64,000 bases of DNA from NCBI GenBank assembly GCA_023402395.1, contig JAEYGI010000045.1:13438-77437 (forward strand), read 5' to 3'. Origin of the DNA: Bacillota bacterium. Lineage in GTDB: Bacteria; Bacillota; UBA4882; UBA8346. Below are positions 31,138 to 40,275 of the stretch, piece by piece; within the stretch, counting starts at the first letter, position 1; every line of letters starts with the position of its first letter. The notes below the pieces were generated by a model that did no database searches, was not told the DNA's origin, and saw only the letters and a program-made list of their open reading frames with translations. The position numbers and the translations under genes were made by a program.

Positions 31138-33318
31138 ATGAAAATTTTTGTAATGAAGCGCATTCTCATCGGTTTAATCGTTATCTCGGCCATGATTTTT
31201 GCTGTATCGGCGGTCATGGCCGCGCCGGAACGGAAGATGTTCCGGGCTGAGAAAGGCCGAGAGACGGTGGTTCACTTTGAAGGCCTTCAACTGGTGGTTC
31301 CGGCGGATACCGCTCAGGATGAGATGTTTATCGGTAAAGGAGATCCCGACTTTACCGGCATCCAAAAACCGTATCTGTTTAAACCTGTTTCGCCTATTTT
31401 TACCTTCGGCCCGCATGGATTGAAATTCAACGATAAGCCATTGAAAGTCAAAATGAATTTGAAAAATTTGAATATCCCGGAAGAATACGCGCTAGAGGAT
31501 GTTAAGTTATATTACCTCAATCGTGAGACAAAACAGATGGAATCAGTACCGGATCAGAAAATAAATGCCAAGGAACAAATCATCGAGGCTGACCTTAAGC
31601 ATTTCAGCGAGTATGTTTATGGAGTCAGCCCCGCTTGGGATGGTAATGGACTAAACCCCTTCGCCGATTATGTACATGATGGAGATGAACATGTTTTAAT
31701 TAATGGTTTGGCGCTCTCCATCGTGTCCAAGTTTTATTCCGTGGAAGGAAGGGGCATGAATCTGGATTTTTATTGGATCAGTCCTGGATTCGTCAGCGAC
31801 CGGTATACCAAGCAGAATCCATTTTACCTTGGGGGCGCATATTTATCTTGCGTACCGTATGTTTGGGATAAAGTTCTTTTTTTACCTAAAGGCTTATCGT
31901 ATTCGCTTCATAATCATGCCCGAGAAATTGCGTTCAGCGTGGAATATGTGGATTGGCCGTACGGAGAAGGAATCAAGCTTGTAAAAAGTGTTTTACTCGG
32001 CGACGGGACCAAAATCACTTTGGTTAACCAAAGCCAATACCATCAGATTATTACGGATCGAAATGGCAACAGCGTCGAACTTATTTTTGGAGACTTTGTA
32101 TACAATTGTGACCATGTGACATTGACATTTCCCAGAATAGCGCTAATCAAGGACTCCATCGGAAGAACTTTTAAATTTTATCATGACCGTGTCTCTAATA
32201 GTTCTTCATATTATGGGGGTCCAATTTTTAAAAAAATGGAACAACAATGCGCGAATGGCACGCTCAAGCCAATTTTGACTTACTCTTATACTCCTTTAAA
32301 CGGCGAAGCCAAAATTAGTACTTTTACCGATGCCAACGGCCTTTCAACAACCTATCATCCGCAGGACGGAATTATTTATCCCAATGGAACCCGGTCAAAA
32401 TATTACTTCAATAGTTATGGAATTTCTAAACATGAGATCTTTTATCCCGACAATTCTACACCAGCAAAAATTACCCAATATTTCCGGGAAGACAATGGCT
32501 ATCGCATCAGAGTGGTTAATTCCGAAAAAACCAAGGTATATATCATCGATCGTTGGTGGGGGTGGATAAATCAGGAGGACACCTTGTCGCCTTCCGGGGT
32601 GCTTCATGAAAGAATCGTTCGCAAATACTATCAGCCTTTCTCTGAAGCGGACGAATCCCATAATTTTTCTAATAAACTTAAAGAAATCTCCACCTATCAG
32701 TGCAACTCTGACGGTTCATTGGGTACTTGCGTCAATTATCAATTTAAATATGACGCGTTTGGCAATACAAATCGAATCGTTGATCCATATGGCAATGAGA
32801 CCCGGTTGGCATATTCCAATAGCAGCAGTGAAAGCAACTTGTCCCGATTCAATTCCTTATATCAAGATTATCTGTACTCGGGAGCATCAGGCAATCCTTG
32901 CTGGGAAATGCCGCTTACCAAAGCGACCATTATTAAAAACCCCATTAACAATACGGCGCAATTGAAACAGACGCACTATCAATATGATTCGCGAGGAAAT
33001 ATTATTCGGGAAAGTGAAGTGTATAACAGTTCCTATATTCATACCGATTATACATATGACCAATACGGGAATCTTTTATCTACGAGGGATGGCAACGGAA
33101 ATACCCTTTATTATGAATATGAGGATTCGACGGTAAAACCGTATAAATCGGCGTTTTTAACCCGGGTGTACAATGCGTTGGGGATAATCCTGGCAACCTT
33201 TGAATATGATTTTGACCTTGGGAAGAAAACTAAGGCGACCGATCCCAACGGGAATATATTCATTTATGGCTATGACGCAATCGGACGCTTAACGAACGAA
33301 TCCTTGTTCACCCCGTGA
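31138..33318 (+). CDS. Secreted Rhs/YD-repeat protein, N-terminal half
   Basis: 726 residues. A signal peptide (about 1-29, cleavage near VSAVMAAPE) precedes a roughly 130-residue ZU5/Ig-like region (VVHFEGLQLVVPADTAQ). A DUF6531-like start and scattered YD repeats follow: NSVELIFGD, YDAFGNTNRIVDPYGNE, YDSRGNIIRESEV, YDQYGNLLSTRDGNGNTLYYEY, DPNGNIFIYGYDAIGRL. It stops right after a YD repeat and has neither the Rhs core nor a toxin domain. Its end would join naturally to the YD region of the next gene (from about 34200), so the pair may derive from one gene split by an inserted segment. Lower GC than the flanks. Confidence 0.85.
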   Translation: MKIFVMKRILIGLIVISAMIFAVSAVMAAPERKMFRAEKGRETVVHFEGLQLVVPADTAQDEMFIGKGDPDFTGIQKPYLFKPVSPIFTFGPHGLKFNDKPLKVKMNLKNLNIPEEYALEDVKLYYLNRETKQMESVPDQKINAKEQIIEADLKHFSEYVYGVSPAWDGNGLNPFADYVHDGDEHVLINGLALSIVSKFYSVEGRGMNLDFYWISPGFVSDRYTKQNPFYLGGAYLSCVPYVWDKVLFLPKGLSYSLHNHAREIAFSVEYVDWPYGEGIKLVKSVLLGDGTKITLVNQSQYHQIITDRNGNSVELIFGDFVYNCDHVTLTFPRIALIKDSIGRTFKFYHDRVSNSSSYYGGPIFKKMEQQCANGTLKPILTYSYTPLNGEAKISTFTDANGLSTTYHPQDGIIYPNGTRSKYYFNSYGISKHEIFYPDNSTPAKITQYFREDNGYRIRVVNSEKTKVYIIDRWWGWINQEDTLSPSGVLHERIVRKYYQPFSEADESHNFSNKLKEISTYQCNSDGSLGTCVNYQFKYDAFGNTNRIVDPYGNETRLAYSNSSSESNLSRFNSLYQDYLYSGASGNPCWEMPLTKATIIKNPINNTAQLKQTHYQYDSRGNIIRESEVYNSSYIHTDYTYDQYGNLLSTRDGNGNTLYYEYEDSTVKPYKSAFLTRVYNALGIILATFEYDFDLGKKTKATDPNGNIFIYGYDAIGRLTNESLFTP

Positions 33319-33396
33319 TCCCATGCGAAACTATGTTGGCTGACGGGAAAACTTATGATCAACATAAAAAATTTGGTCTTTGAAAGGCGGATCGCT

Positions 33397-36300
33397 ATGT
33401 CAACACTTCAAAAACTTATTTTGACCGCATTAATATTTGGAATGGTACTTGGTTTTCCGCAAAATGCAAATGCCGGTCAGAATCTATCTCCTTCAATTTA
33501 CTACCAGGCATCGGCTACCATAGATTATTATGGATGTAATCAAAACTATATGCTATGGGCGCCTTTTTTAACTCTACCGTCGCAAAAAGATTTTGTAAGG
33601 TATGGCGCAAACATCAATCTTCCTGATCAAATAAGAACTCAAGCTTATGATATCCGGCTTGATTATAAATATGGGACATCTACATCGGGTAACTTTTCAG
33701 GTTGTGTTTCAGCTCCCTATTTTAAAATTTATTTATGCGACCCAATTAGCGGAGCGGAGTTAGGAGGGGCGCAAATTACTGAGAGCGTAATAAAGGGGGA
33801 AAGAAGCGGGTATTATATCATTCCACGCAACAATGCGATTAAAATTGTAATGAATACAGGCAATGGGCTTCGATATGTTCCTGGTAGTCATTCGGGATAC
33901 GCCAATGTGGGATACAATAGTTGGTTTGAAATCACTCTGCAAGAAGTCCCTCAAGCCGCTTCCCCAAGCTTTTTCCCCGAATCCGGAACCTTTTTGACGC
34001 AACAAAGTGTAACAATAACTAGTGCCACTAATGGAGCCACGATCCACTATACTACCGACGGTAGCGAGCCGACCAATTTATCTCCGGTATATAGCAGCCC
34101 GATCCTTGTGGCGGCAAATACTACGATTAAAGCCTGTGCCATAGCTCCAGGTACAACTTCCTCTGATATCGCGTCAGCCATATATCGTATTCGAGCGCCC
34201 ATGGTAACCAAGGAGATCACCTATTACGACACGGAAAACCGACTGTTAATCCGATTCGGAAGCGACAGCGAAGGTTGGCAATATGGGCAAATTTTTTACG
34301 ATCCGATATTCGGAAAACCGATCAAAATCCAACGGGCACTGAACAGCCCTACCAATTGGGTGACGATTAAGGAATACGGCTACGATTCCGATGGCCGGCT
34401 GAACTGGGAACGGGGTAATCTACCACATACCACGTCATATGCCTACGATGCGCTTGACCGGATCATACAGATGCGGCTGCCGAATGGCTCAACCACTCTG
34501 TCCGAGTGGAATGATAAGACCGTCACCATCACTGACCCTAACCAAAACAAGCGGGAAATGACTTACGATAAACTTGACCGGCTGATAAAATTGGTAGAGC
34601 ATCCCGAACCCGGGATAAATCTAGAGACTCATTATACTTACGATACCTACGATGATCCATTCACTCAAAAAACTGAGTCTCACTTGGTGAAGCTCGTCAA
34701 TCCCCGGATTGCCGCCACTCAATATACCTACGATAATCTTGGGAGATTGATCCGGATGGATTACCCCCAGGATGGATCCAATCCGATGACGGCGGAGGTA
34801 TATCGTTACGATAATGTTGGGAACCTTGTCGCCAAAGTAATGGGCAGCAAAACGAAGACGATTCAATACGAGTTTTTCGCGGGATACCGGGTACAAAAAG
34901 TAATTGAACCGGACGGCCGTACCGTCAATTATACTTATGATCCCAATGATAACATTACATCTCAGATCACTTCGAACGGCGTATCCTATACTTATGCCTA
35001 TAACGCCCGTAATCAGCTAACCAGTCTGAATGCCGTACTAAATGGGATTTCTTTCGGTTTTAGTTATGATTATGATGTCTTTGGCCGGATGACCAGCATT
35101 AGCTATCCGAACCGGACCAGTCCAGTGACATATAGCTACGACGAATTGGACCGGTTGCAAGGGATTCCTGGGTTTGTCAATTCGTGCGCATATGATTTGG
35201 ATAACAAGCTAACGCGGATGACCTACGCCAATGGGGTGGCGAATACCTATAGTTATGATGTCAATGACCGGCCGATTACGATTGCGGCGGGGAGTCTGTT
35301 GAATCTGAATTATGGCTATGATCCCGTTGGGAACATTACGCGGATCAATTCCGATTATTACGGATATGACGGCTTGAACCGGCTAACGTGGTATGGCAGT
35401 GGCTCCACGCCGGGGTCGGGAACTGGGAGTCGTTGGAGTTATGATGGGGCCGGGAATATGGCCAGTAAGACGAAGTATCTGAATGGCGCGAGTCAGGGTG
35501 TGACGTCGTTTGGGTATGATCTGGCGAACCGATTATGGTCGATGGGGTCAATATCTTATACCAACGACCAGTACGGGAACAGAATTCAAAAGTCGAAGAC
35601 TGGGGAGAGTTTCAATTATGGGTTTGACGGAGAGAACCGGTTGAGTCAGGTCGCTAAAAACAGCTCGGCGGTCCTTCAGAACATTTATGATGGCAACGGG
35701 ATGCGGGTGAAGAAGGCTGAAGGCGGGAAGACGACCTATTACATTTACAACGGAGCGAATCCGATGATGGAATACTCACCGACCGACGGGACATATCTGT
35801 ATCGGTTTTATGCGGGGAAAACTGCCATTGCGGAAGAAAAGGCTGGCGTGGTAGAATTTTACCATAAGGATCATTTGGGATCGACAAGGGTTGTTAGTAA
35901 TGCCGCCGGGGCGAAGATTGCCGAGTATAAGTTCGCGCCGTATGGGGAGAAGGAAGTTGCATCTGGCGATGGGACGGAGTATGGGTTTACGGATAAGGCC
36001 GAGGATGCCAGTACGGGGCTGAAGTATTTTGGGGCGAGATTTTATGATCCTGAAGTTGGAAGATTTATTTCGATGGACCCGGCCAAACAAGGGATTAACT
36101 ACTACGCCTATTGTAACAACAATCCTTTGGCCTACACTGATCCGGATGGCAGATGTCCTGTATTTGTTGTAACTGGTATTGCTGGAGCGATAATTGGCGG
36201 GGCTTACGGGGCTTATACTTCATATACCACTACAGGTCAAGTTAATTGGGGAACCGTTGCAAAAGATGCCGCGACAGGTGGATTAATTGGGGCTGGTGCT

Positions 36301-36765
36301 GGAGCTTTGGCGGGTGTGCTTTACGCCGGAACCACTGCCGCAATAACTATTGCCACAGAATCAGGAGTTGGCGTTTGGGCTTTGGGTGCGGCACAACGGG
36401 GACAAGTAATAGAGAGAGCCCTTGGCGGAATGTGTAGTAACTTTCCGACTATTGATAAATTCGTAAACGGTGCAAATGGAATTGCAAGTAGCATTACTAG
36501 CATTAAATCTATGGATTTGGGTGCCGCAAGTTATCAAAAGGGGAATGCCGTATTTAATACGATAATGAGTTATGCCAATAAATTAGCCGATTTCGGTACT
36601 ACGGCTTGGAACGGCGTAACAGTAAAAGTTGGCGATGCTACTCAACGGGTGTTACAATTAGTCATTCCCGAAGGAGCAACAGCAGCGCAACAAGCACAGA
36701 TTCAAGCTGCAATTAAGGCCGCTGCCGAGGCTGGAGTTCAAGTAATAGTAACCACGGCTAAATAG
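33397..36765 (+). CDS. Rhs/YD-repeat polymorphic toxin with C-terminal PD-(D/E)XK-like domain
   Basis: 1122 residues from the ATG at 33397 after AAAGGCGG. Signal peptide (1-27); unknown beta-rich domain (28-185); chitobiase/CHB_HEX-like C-terminal domain (about 188-264, ATIHYTTDGSEPT); YD repeats (about 272-830); Rhs-associated core (about 840-918, HLGSTRVV...YGYFGARFYDPEVGRFISMDP-type and DPDGR); variable C-terminus (about 919-1122). The tip begins with a Gly/Ala-rich hydrophobic stretch and ends with RGQVIERALGG, FPTIDKF, SIKSMDL, SYQKGNA and VLQLVIPEGATAAQQAQIQ. This pattern recalls contact-dependent-inhibition nucleases of the PD-(D/E)XK fold (Glu of IER, Asp of IDK, Lys of IKS). Probable toxin; an immunity candidate follows. 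Confidence 0.88.
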   Translation: MSTLQKLILTALIFGMVLGFPQNANAGQNLSPSIYYQASATIDYYGCNQNYMLWAPFLTLPSQKDFVRYGANINLPDQIRTQAYDIRLDYKYGTSTSGNFSGCVSAPYFKIYLCDPISGAELGGAQITESVIKGERSGYYIIPRNNAIKIVMNTGNGLRYVPGSHSGYANVGYNSWFEITLQEVPQAASPSFFPESGTFLTQQSVTITSATNGATIHYTTDGSEPTNLSPVYSSPILVAANTTIKACAIAPGTTSSDIASAIYRIRAPMVTKEITYYDTENRLLIRFGSDSEGWQYGQIFYDPIFGKPIKIQRALNSPTNWVTIKEYGYDSDGRLNWERGNLPHTTSYAYDALDRIIQMRLPNGSTTLSEWNDKTVTITDPNQNKREMTYDKLDRLIKLVEHPEPGINLETHYTYDTYDDPFTQKTESHLVKLVNPRIAATQYTYDNLGRLIRMDYPQDGSNPMTAEVYRYDNVGNLVAKVMGSKTKTIQYEFFAGYRVQKVIEPDGRTVNYTYDPNDNITSQITSNGVSYTYAYNARNQLTSLNAVLNGISFGFSYDYDVFGRMTSISYPNRTSPVTYSYDELDRLQGIPGFVNSCAYDLDNKLTRMTYANGVANTYSYDVNDRPITIAAGSLLNLNYGYDPVGNITRINSDYYGYDGLNRLTWYGSGSTPGSGTGSRWSYDGAGNMASKTKYLNGASQGVTSFGYDLANRLWSMGSISYTNDQYGNRIQKSKTGESFNYGFDGENRLSQVAKNSSAVLQNIYDGNGMRVKKAEGGKTTYYIYNGANPMMEYSPTDGTYLYRFYAGKTAIAEEKAGVVEFYHKDHLGSTRVVSNAAGAKIAEYKFAPYGEKEVASGDGTEYGFTDKAEDASTGLKYFGARFYDPEVGRFISMDPAKQGINYYAYCNNNPLAYTDPDGRCPVFVVTGIAGAIIGGAYGAYTSYTTTGQVNWGTVAKDAATGGLIGAGAGALAGVLYAGTTAAITIATESGVGVWALGAAQRGQVIERALGGMCSNFPTIDKFVNGANGIASSITSIKSMDLGAASYQKGNAVFNTIMSYANKLADFGTTAWNGVTVKVGDATQRVLQLVIPEGATAAQQAQIQAAIKAAAEAGVQVIVTTAK
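35929..35961 (+). repeat. 33-bp exact match to the orphan Rhs tip (copy A)
   Basis: This stretch inside the Rhs core coding region is identical over 33 bp to 38958-38990 and is flanked by further strong similarity. It provides a recombination site for exchanging toxin tips. Confidence 0.85.
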
Positions 36766-36782
36766 ATGAAAGGGGAGCGTAA

Positions 36783-37232
36783 ATGAAACGTGATTATAAA
36801 TCTATTCAAATTTACGTTGATTCAAACCAAAATCTTATCTCTGTTCCAATTGGAGAGTCAAAAAAATGGGGTATTATATCGATTCATTCTGTTTCCGAAT
36901 TAAAATCCCCATATTCTGATGAGCAAATGGAACAAGAACTTATTAATAGTTTAAATCGATGTTATTCGTTACCGGCAGATGATGACCTTAAAGTAAGTGC
37001 GTTAGAAAAATATCTCGGAATAAAAGATTTTTCTAAAGCTTGTCAAGGAAAAAAATTAGTCGATTTAAGTTGGAATGCCAAAGATGGATATTATATTACT
37101 CCAACAAATAAAGTTAAGGGAAAAGGTTATCTACACTTGGAAGACATGAAAATCTTTCTTGGCAAAAATATCAATAAAGGCGACCTAGCCAACGCCGTAA
37201 AAAAGGCAATCGAACTATCAAAAACTTATTAA
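36783..37232 (+). CDS. Candidate immunity protein for the Rhs tip toxin
   Basis: 149 residues; ATG 17 bp after the Rhs stop, preceded by AAAGGGGAG. Soluble and mixed alpha/beta: IQIYVDSNQNLISVPIGESKKWGIISIHS at the start, then a helix EQELINSLNRC, and KGYLHLEDMKIFLGKNI near the end. Position directly after a toxin C-terminus and the similar low GC make it the cognate immunity candidate, possibly of a CdiI-like family. Function is inferred from position. Confidence 0.7.
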   Translation: MKRDYKSIQIYVDSNQNLISVPIGESKKWGIISIHSVSELKSPYSDEQMEQELINSLNRCYSLPADDDLKVSALEKYLGIKDFSKACQGKKLVDLSWNAKDGYYITPTNKVKGKGYLHLEDMKIFLGKNINKGDLANAVKKAIELSKTY

Positions 37233-37248
37233 TAGTGGAGGTATTGCA

Positions 37249-37830
37249 ATGACCCCTTTCGGGTATAACATGGGCTGGCTGGCAATCCATAACGCAGGGA
37301 ATACCGCTCTTATTAATGCCTTAAATCTCACCGAAATTAAAGAAACAAGCTGGGATGAAGGGATAGATACCATTTATTCTGATGGTAAACATGACACTGT
37401 TTTTGTTACTCCTGTAGATATTGACTGGACTTTTGTTATTGGCCTTTGGGCAATTGGCACAGGCGAAGAAGATAGTGTCCATAATATTGAAAGACTGATT
37501 ACGAAACTCAGCGCACAATTTGAAGAAGTACAAGCCTTTGCCACCTATCACGTAATTGAATATCATCATTGGATGTTAGCGAAACAAGGCCATTTGGTAA
37601 GAGCTTTCGCGTATTTAGGGGAAAGAGCGGAAGTTCTTACGAACGAAGGAGAATTAACCCGGGCAGAACAATCTTTCAAATGGGACCATCTTGAAGAATG
37701 TTTGTGGACCCCTGATGAAGAAACCGTTTTGGAAATATCAGGCGCTTGGAGTATTAATCCGTCTGACTTGGAAGCTATAATGGTTCTTAGCGAAGAACCC
37801 GGAATATTGGCTCATGTCCCGGCAATTTAA
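37249..37830 (+). CDS. Second immunity-like protein in the Rhs island
   Basis: 193 residues; ATG after GGAGG. It contains TVFVTPVDIDWTFVIGLWAIGT, a form of the conserved 'FV.P..DGW..V.G' strand pair seen in a family of small proteins often encoded behind Rhs toxins, then VQAFATYHVIEYHHWMLAKQGHLVRAFAYLGE. It may neutralise a toxin tip that is no longer present (a retained immunity gene), or serve the same toxin as the neighbour. Confidence 0.6.
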   Translation: MTPFGYNMGWLAIHNAGNTALINALNLTEIKETSWDEGIDTIYSDGKHDTVFVTPVDIDWTFVIGLWAIGTGEEDSVHNIERLITKLSAQFEEVQAFATYHVIEYHHWMLAKQGHLVRAFAYLGERAEVLTNEGELTRAEQSFKWDHLEECLWTPDEETVLEISGAWSINPSDLEAIMVLSEEPGILAHVPAI

Positions 37831-37854
37831 GAAAGTAACAGTTAAAAGTAAAGA

Positions 37855-37888
37855 CGCTGACTTGCAAAGACCAAGACAGCGCTTTTTT
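37855..37888 (+). terminator. Rho-independent terminator after the immunity genes
   Basis: CGCTGACTTG and CAAGACAGCG form a 10-bp stem with one mismatch, followed by six T (37883-37888). Confidence 0.8.
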
Positions 37889-38487
37889 ATTTCGACCGGA
37901 TTTTATACTTTCATTATACTTTTGGGGCAAGTTTTCACAACATGGTCGGCAAAGAACAATCTTAATCTCGATGTAAGGGGGGCAATGTTCTTCCCCCGAA
38001 TTGCCAGAATTGCCAGACACTCAGACAAGGGATAGAATAAAAAAGTAAGGAGCTATTCGAAGTGACGACCTATTCTCCAGATCTTTTCCGGCGCGTCTCA
38101 TCCCTGAACGCTGGATCTTGCGCCGTCCTGGCGTTGGTTCCCTGGCAAGGAAGGAGAGTGGTCTGTTGGGGCATGTGTGGTATAATACAAATATTGGGAT
38201 AATAGTAAAATGGTTTCGAGAGTTGAATGGCTTGGAGAAGATCATCCGTGGTCAAATGATCGACCCCAAAAAGATGGAACGGGCGGAACAGTTCCGTCAA
38301 TTACGGACCAGGCAAGACAAAGGCCGGGAGCGAAACGACGAAGTAACCAACAACCATCGGCTGTATTGGGAAAGATCCATGAGCGCTGTTTGCAACTAAG
38401 CGTTTCACGGAATTCTAGTGAATCTAAAGGCAATGATGATCTGTTAAACACACGTCTACCATAATTCACCTCTCCTTCCTTGCTAGG
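37889..38487. other. Degenerate region in the Rhs island; decayed repeat copy 1
   Basis: No convincing gene. The block from about 38056 to 38200 is related to 41012-41110: both contain TTCGAAG, then GACCTATTCTCCA, and a 17-nt identical stretch AGAGTGGTCTGTTGGGG (38155-38171 and 41060-41076). Short open frames here (for example around 38118-38460) lack ribosome binding sites and look like debris. Confidence 0.5.
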
Positions 38488-38891
38488 GCAATGTCAACAA
38501 GCTATCCTGTAAGTATTTAGGAAGAAATCAGTCGATAATGTTGTCCAAATTCACACCTCTCCCCCTTCCCCTCCCCGATGCGGCGGTCCGATGGAGATTT
38601 TCGGCGGGGAGGGGCGATTCGCTGGAAACATTTGCCTATTGGTCGGTGAAATCAATGGAGTCGGATTTTGGGCATCAATGCTTTCTGGACAGGGACTGCT
38701 TCGAAGCATCAGCGGAGTGGAAACTTGAGTTTCCAGCGATCCATCCCTCCCCGCTGAGTAGCCCACGACAATGACAACATCGGGGAGGGAACAACGAGGG
38801 AGGGGTAAGATTTTAGGCCGGTATTGGCAAAGGTCATTCCTAATTATTGTAACCATCCCTTGTTGACATTGCCTTGCTAGGGAAGGAGAGG
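38469..38891. repeat. Palindromic target sequence split by a foldback element
   Basis: CCTCTCCTTCC on the left (38469-38479) and GGAAGGAGAGG on the right (about 38880-38890) would form an 11-bp stem if the element at 38488-38872 and one target copy were removed. The element therefore appears to have inserted into the loop of a pre-existing hairpin. Confidence 0.65.
38488..38872. mobile_element. Foldback/MITE-like element with 14-bp terminal repeats and 9-bp target duplication
   Basis: 385 bp bounded by GCAATGTCAACAAG (38488-38501) and CTTGTTGACATTGC (38859-38872), perfect 14-bp inverted repeats. The 9-bp CTTGCTAGG occurs directly on both sides (38479-38487 and 38873-38881), a target site duplication. 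Subterminal arms are also inverted (a C-rich block near 38556-38580 against a G-rich block near 38780-38812, and GCTGGAAAC near 38621 against GTTTCCAGC near 38730). There is no transposase gene, so it is non-autonomous. The family is not recognised. Confidence 0.8.
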
Positions 38892-39689
38892 AGGATAGGT
38901 CACTTGGGGTCGACGCGGGTTGTGACCAATGCGGCGGGAGTTAAGATTGCGGAGTACAAGTTCGCGCCGTATGGGGAGAAGGAAGTTGCAACTGGGGCGG
39001 GAAGTGATTATCAATTTACAGATAAGGCTGAGGATGCAACAACGGGCCTGAGTTATTTCGGAGCTCGTTTCTATGACCCGGAAGTAGGGAGGTTTATCAA
39101 CCAAGATCCGACTAAGCAAGATTTAAATTGGTACGCTTATTGTGGAAATAACCCTCTCAATAGAGTTGACCCGGACGGAAAGGCTTATGATCTTGTTGAT
39201 GTCGGCTTTTTTGCTTGGAGCGCTGCTGATTTTGTTAAAGATCCATCGTTAGAAAATTTTGGTTGGATGGTTGTAGATGGTGTCTCTTTACTCCCGGTGG
39301 TTCCTTCAACTGGCTATGTAAGAAGAGGAATACAGTTAATAAATAAAGCTGATAATGTTATTAAAGGAACCGTCAAAGCGTCATCTAGAGCCTTGGGCAG
39401 AAACTTAGAAAAAGCAGGGTTTGCACGAGGAGTAAATGAAGTTGCCCATCACATTGTTGCCGGTAATTCCAAGAAAGCGGAATATGCTCGTTCGGTATTA
39501 GAGAAGTTTAGTGTGGGAATTAATGACGCTGTAAATGGGCTTTTCTATGATGCATCGAAACATGCGAAAATGCATACTGACGAATACTATCAAAAAGTTA
39601 ATGGTATTTTGGAACAAGTCACAAGTAAAAATGAATTAACTACAGCATTACAAGATATTGCAACTCAAATCACAGAAGGTACTTTCTAA
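38892..39689 (+). pseudogene. Orphan Rhs tip with AHH-type nuclease domain
   Basis: A 5'-truncated Rhs fragment. It begins in the middle of the Rhs core (HLGSTRVVTNAAGVKIAEYKF), continues through YFGARFYDPEVGRFI and DPDGK, and ends in a new C-terminus of about 165 residues. That tip contains GVNEVAHHIVAGNSKKAEYA and VNGLFYDASKHAKMHTDEYY, the AHH signature of HNH/Endo VII-type nuclease toxins. No start codon with a ribosome binding site precedes it (an ATG at 38874 overlaps the foldback element end). It is thus a silent cassette that could be recombined onto the full Rhs gene. Immunity genes follow. Confidence 0.8.
38958..38990 (+). repeat. 33-bp exact match to the full-length Rhs gene (copy B)
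   Basis: Identical to 35929-35961; lies in the same orientation within the orphan tip, so homologous recombination would delete the intervening 3 kb and swap the toxin tip. Confidence 0.85.
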
Positions 39690-39706
39690 ATTGGAGGTTG
39701 ACTTTA

Positions 39707-40231
39707 TTGAAGATCTTTAAATTATCAATGGATGTAAATAACTATAAAAGTGTAGTGCTTAAGGATAAGAATTATTGGGATATTATCACTAATATAAACT
39801 TAAAACGCGTTTCTGACACTTGGCCTGCTATAGAACTAGAATTTATAAGTAAAGGGAAAAAAGGAGATTGCCCCGACTTAATTTCTTCCTTACCGGTATT
39901 TAGTGAGAGAGCCATTAGTATTTTGGATGATTTACTGAAAGACAGCGTTGAATATTTGCCATTTCTTTGCCCAGGGAAAGTCAAATACTATGGTGTGAAT
40001 GTATTGAAATCGATAGATTGTATCAATCATGACAATGCGGAGGTTGTAAGATTCGATAGTGGACGAATAATGCGATTTAAAAAGTATGCTTTTAAAAAAG
40101 ACATGCTGGAAGGAATACAGATTTTTAAAATCCCTGATTTACTAAATAGCCCGGTGTTTGTCGGTGAAATTTTTGTAGATAAGGTAAAGGAAACCGGATT
40201 AGAGGGATTTAAATTTGAAGAAGTAGGATAA
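39707..40231 (+). CDS. Immunity protein candidate for the AHH nuclease tip
   Basis: 174 residues from the TTG at 39707, 9 nt after GGAGG; a TTG at 39698 is too close. LKIFKLSMDVNNYKSV, then ELEFISKGKKGDCPDLISSLPVFSERAISILDDLLKDSVEYLPF, resembles DUF1629/Imm11-like immunity proteins (a conserved 'vfSerai..L.dll...vE.LP' segment). It starts 17 bp after the toxin tip and has a closely related copy immediately downstream. Confidence 0.7.
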   Translation: MKIFKLSMDVNNYKSVVLKDKNYWDIITNINLKRVSDTWPAIELEFISKGKKGDCPDLISSLPVFSERAISILDDLLKDSVEYLPFLCPGKVKYYGVNVLKSIDCINHDNAEVVRFDSGRIMRFKKYAFKKDMLEGIQIFKIPDLLNSPVFVGEIFVDKVKETGLEGFKFEEVG

Positions 40232-40275
40232 ATCAAATGCTTAAAGGAAATCTTCTCAGAATTAGGAGGTGTTAT

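Noticed and set aside
38118..38464. Two overlapping frames of 84-93 codons in the Rhs island
   Set aside because: No ribosome binding sites, no recognisable domains, and they run through decayed repeat sequence.
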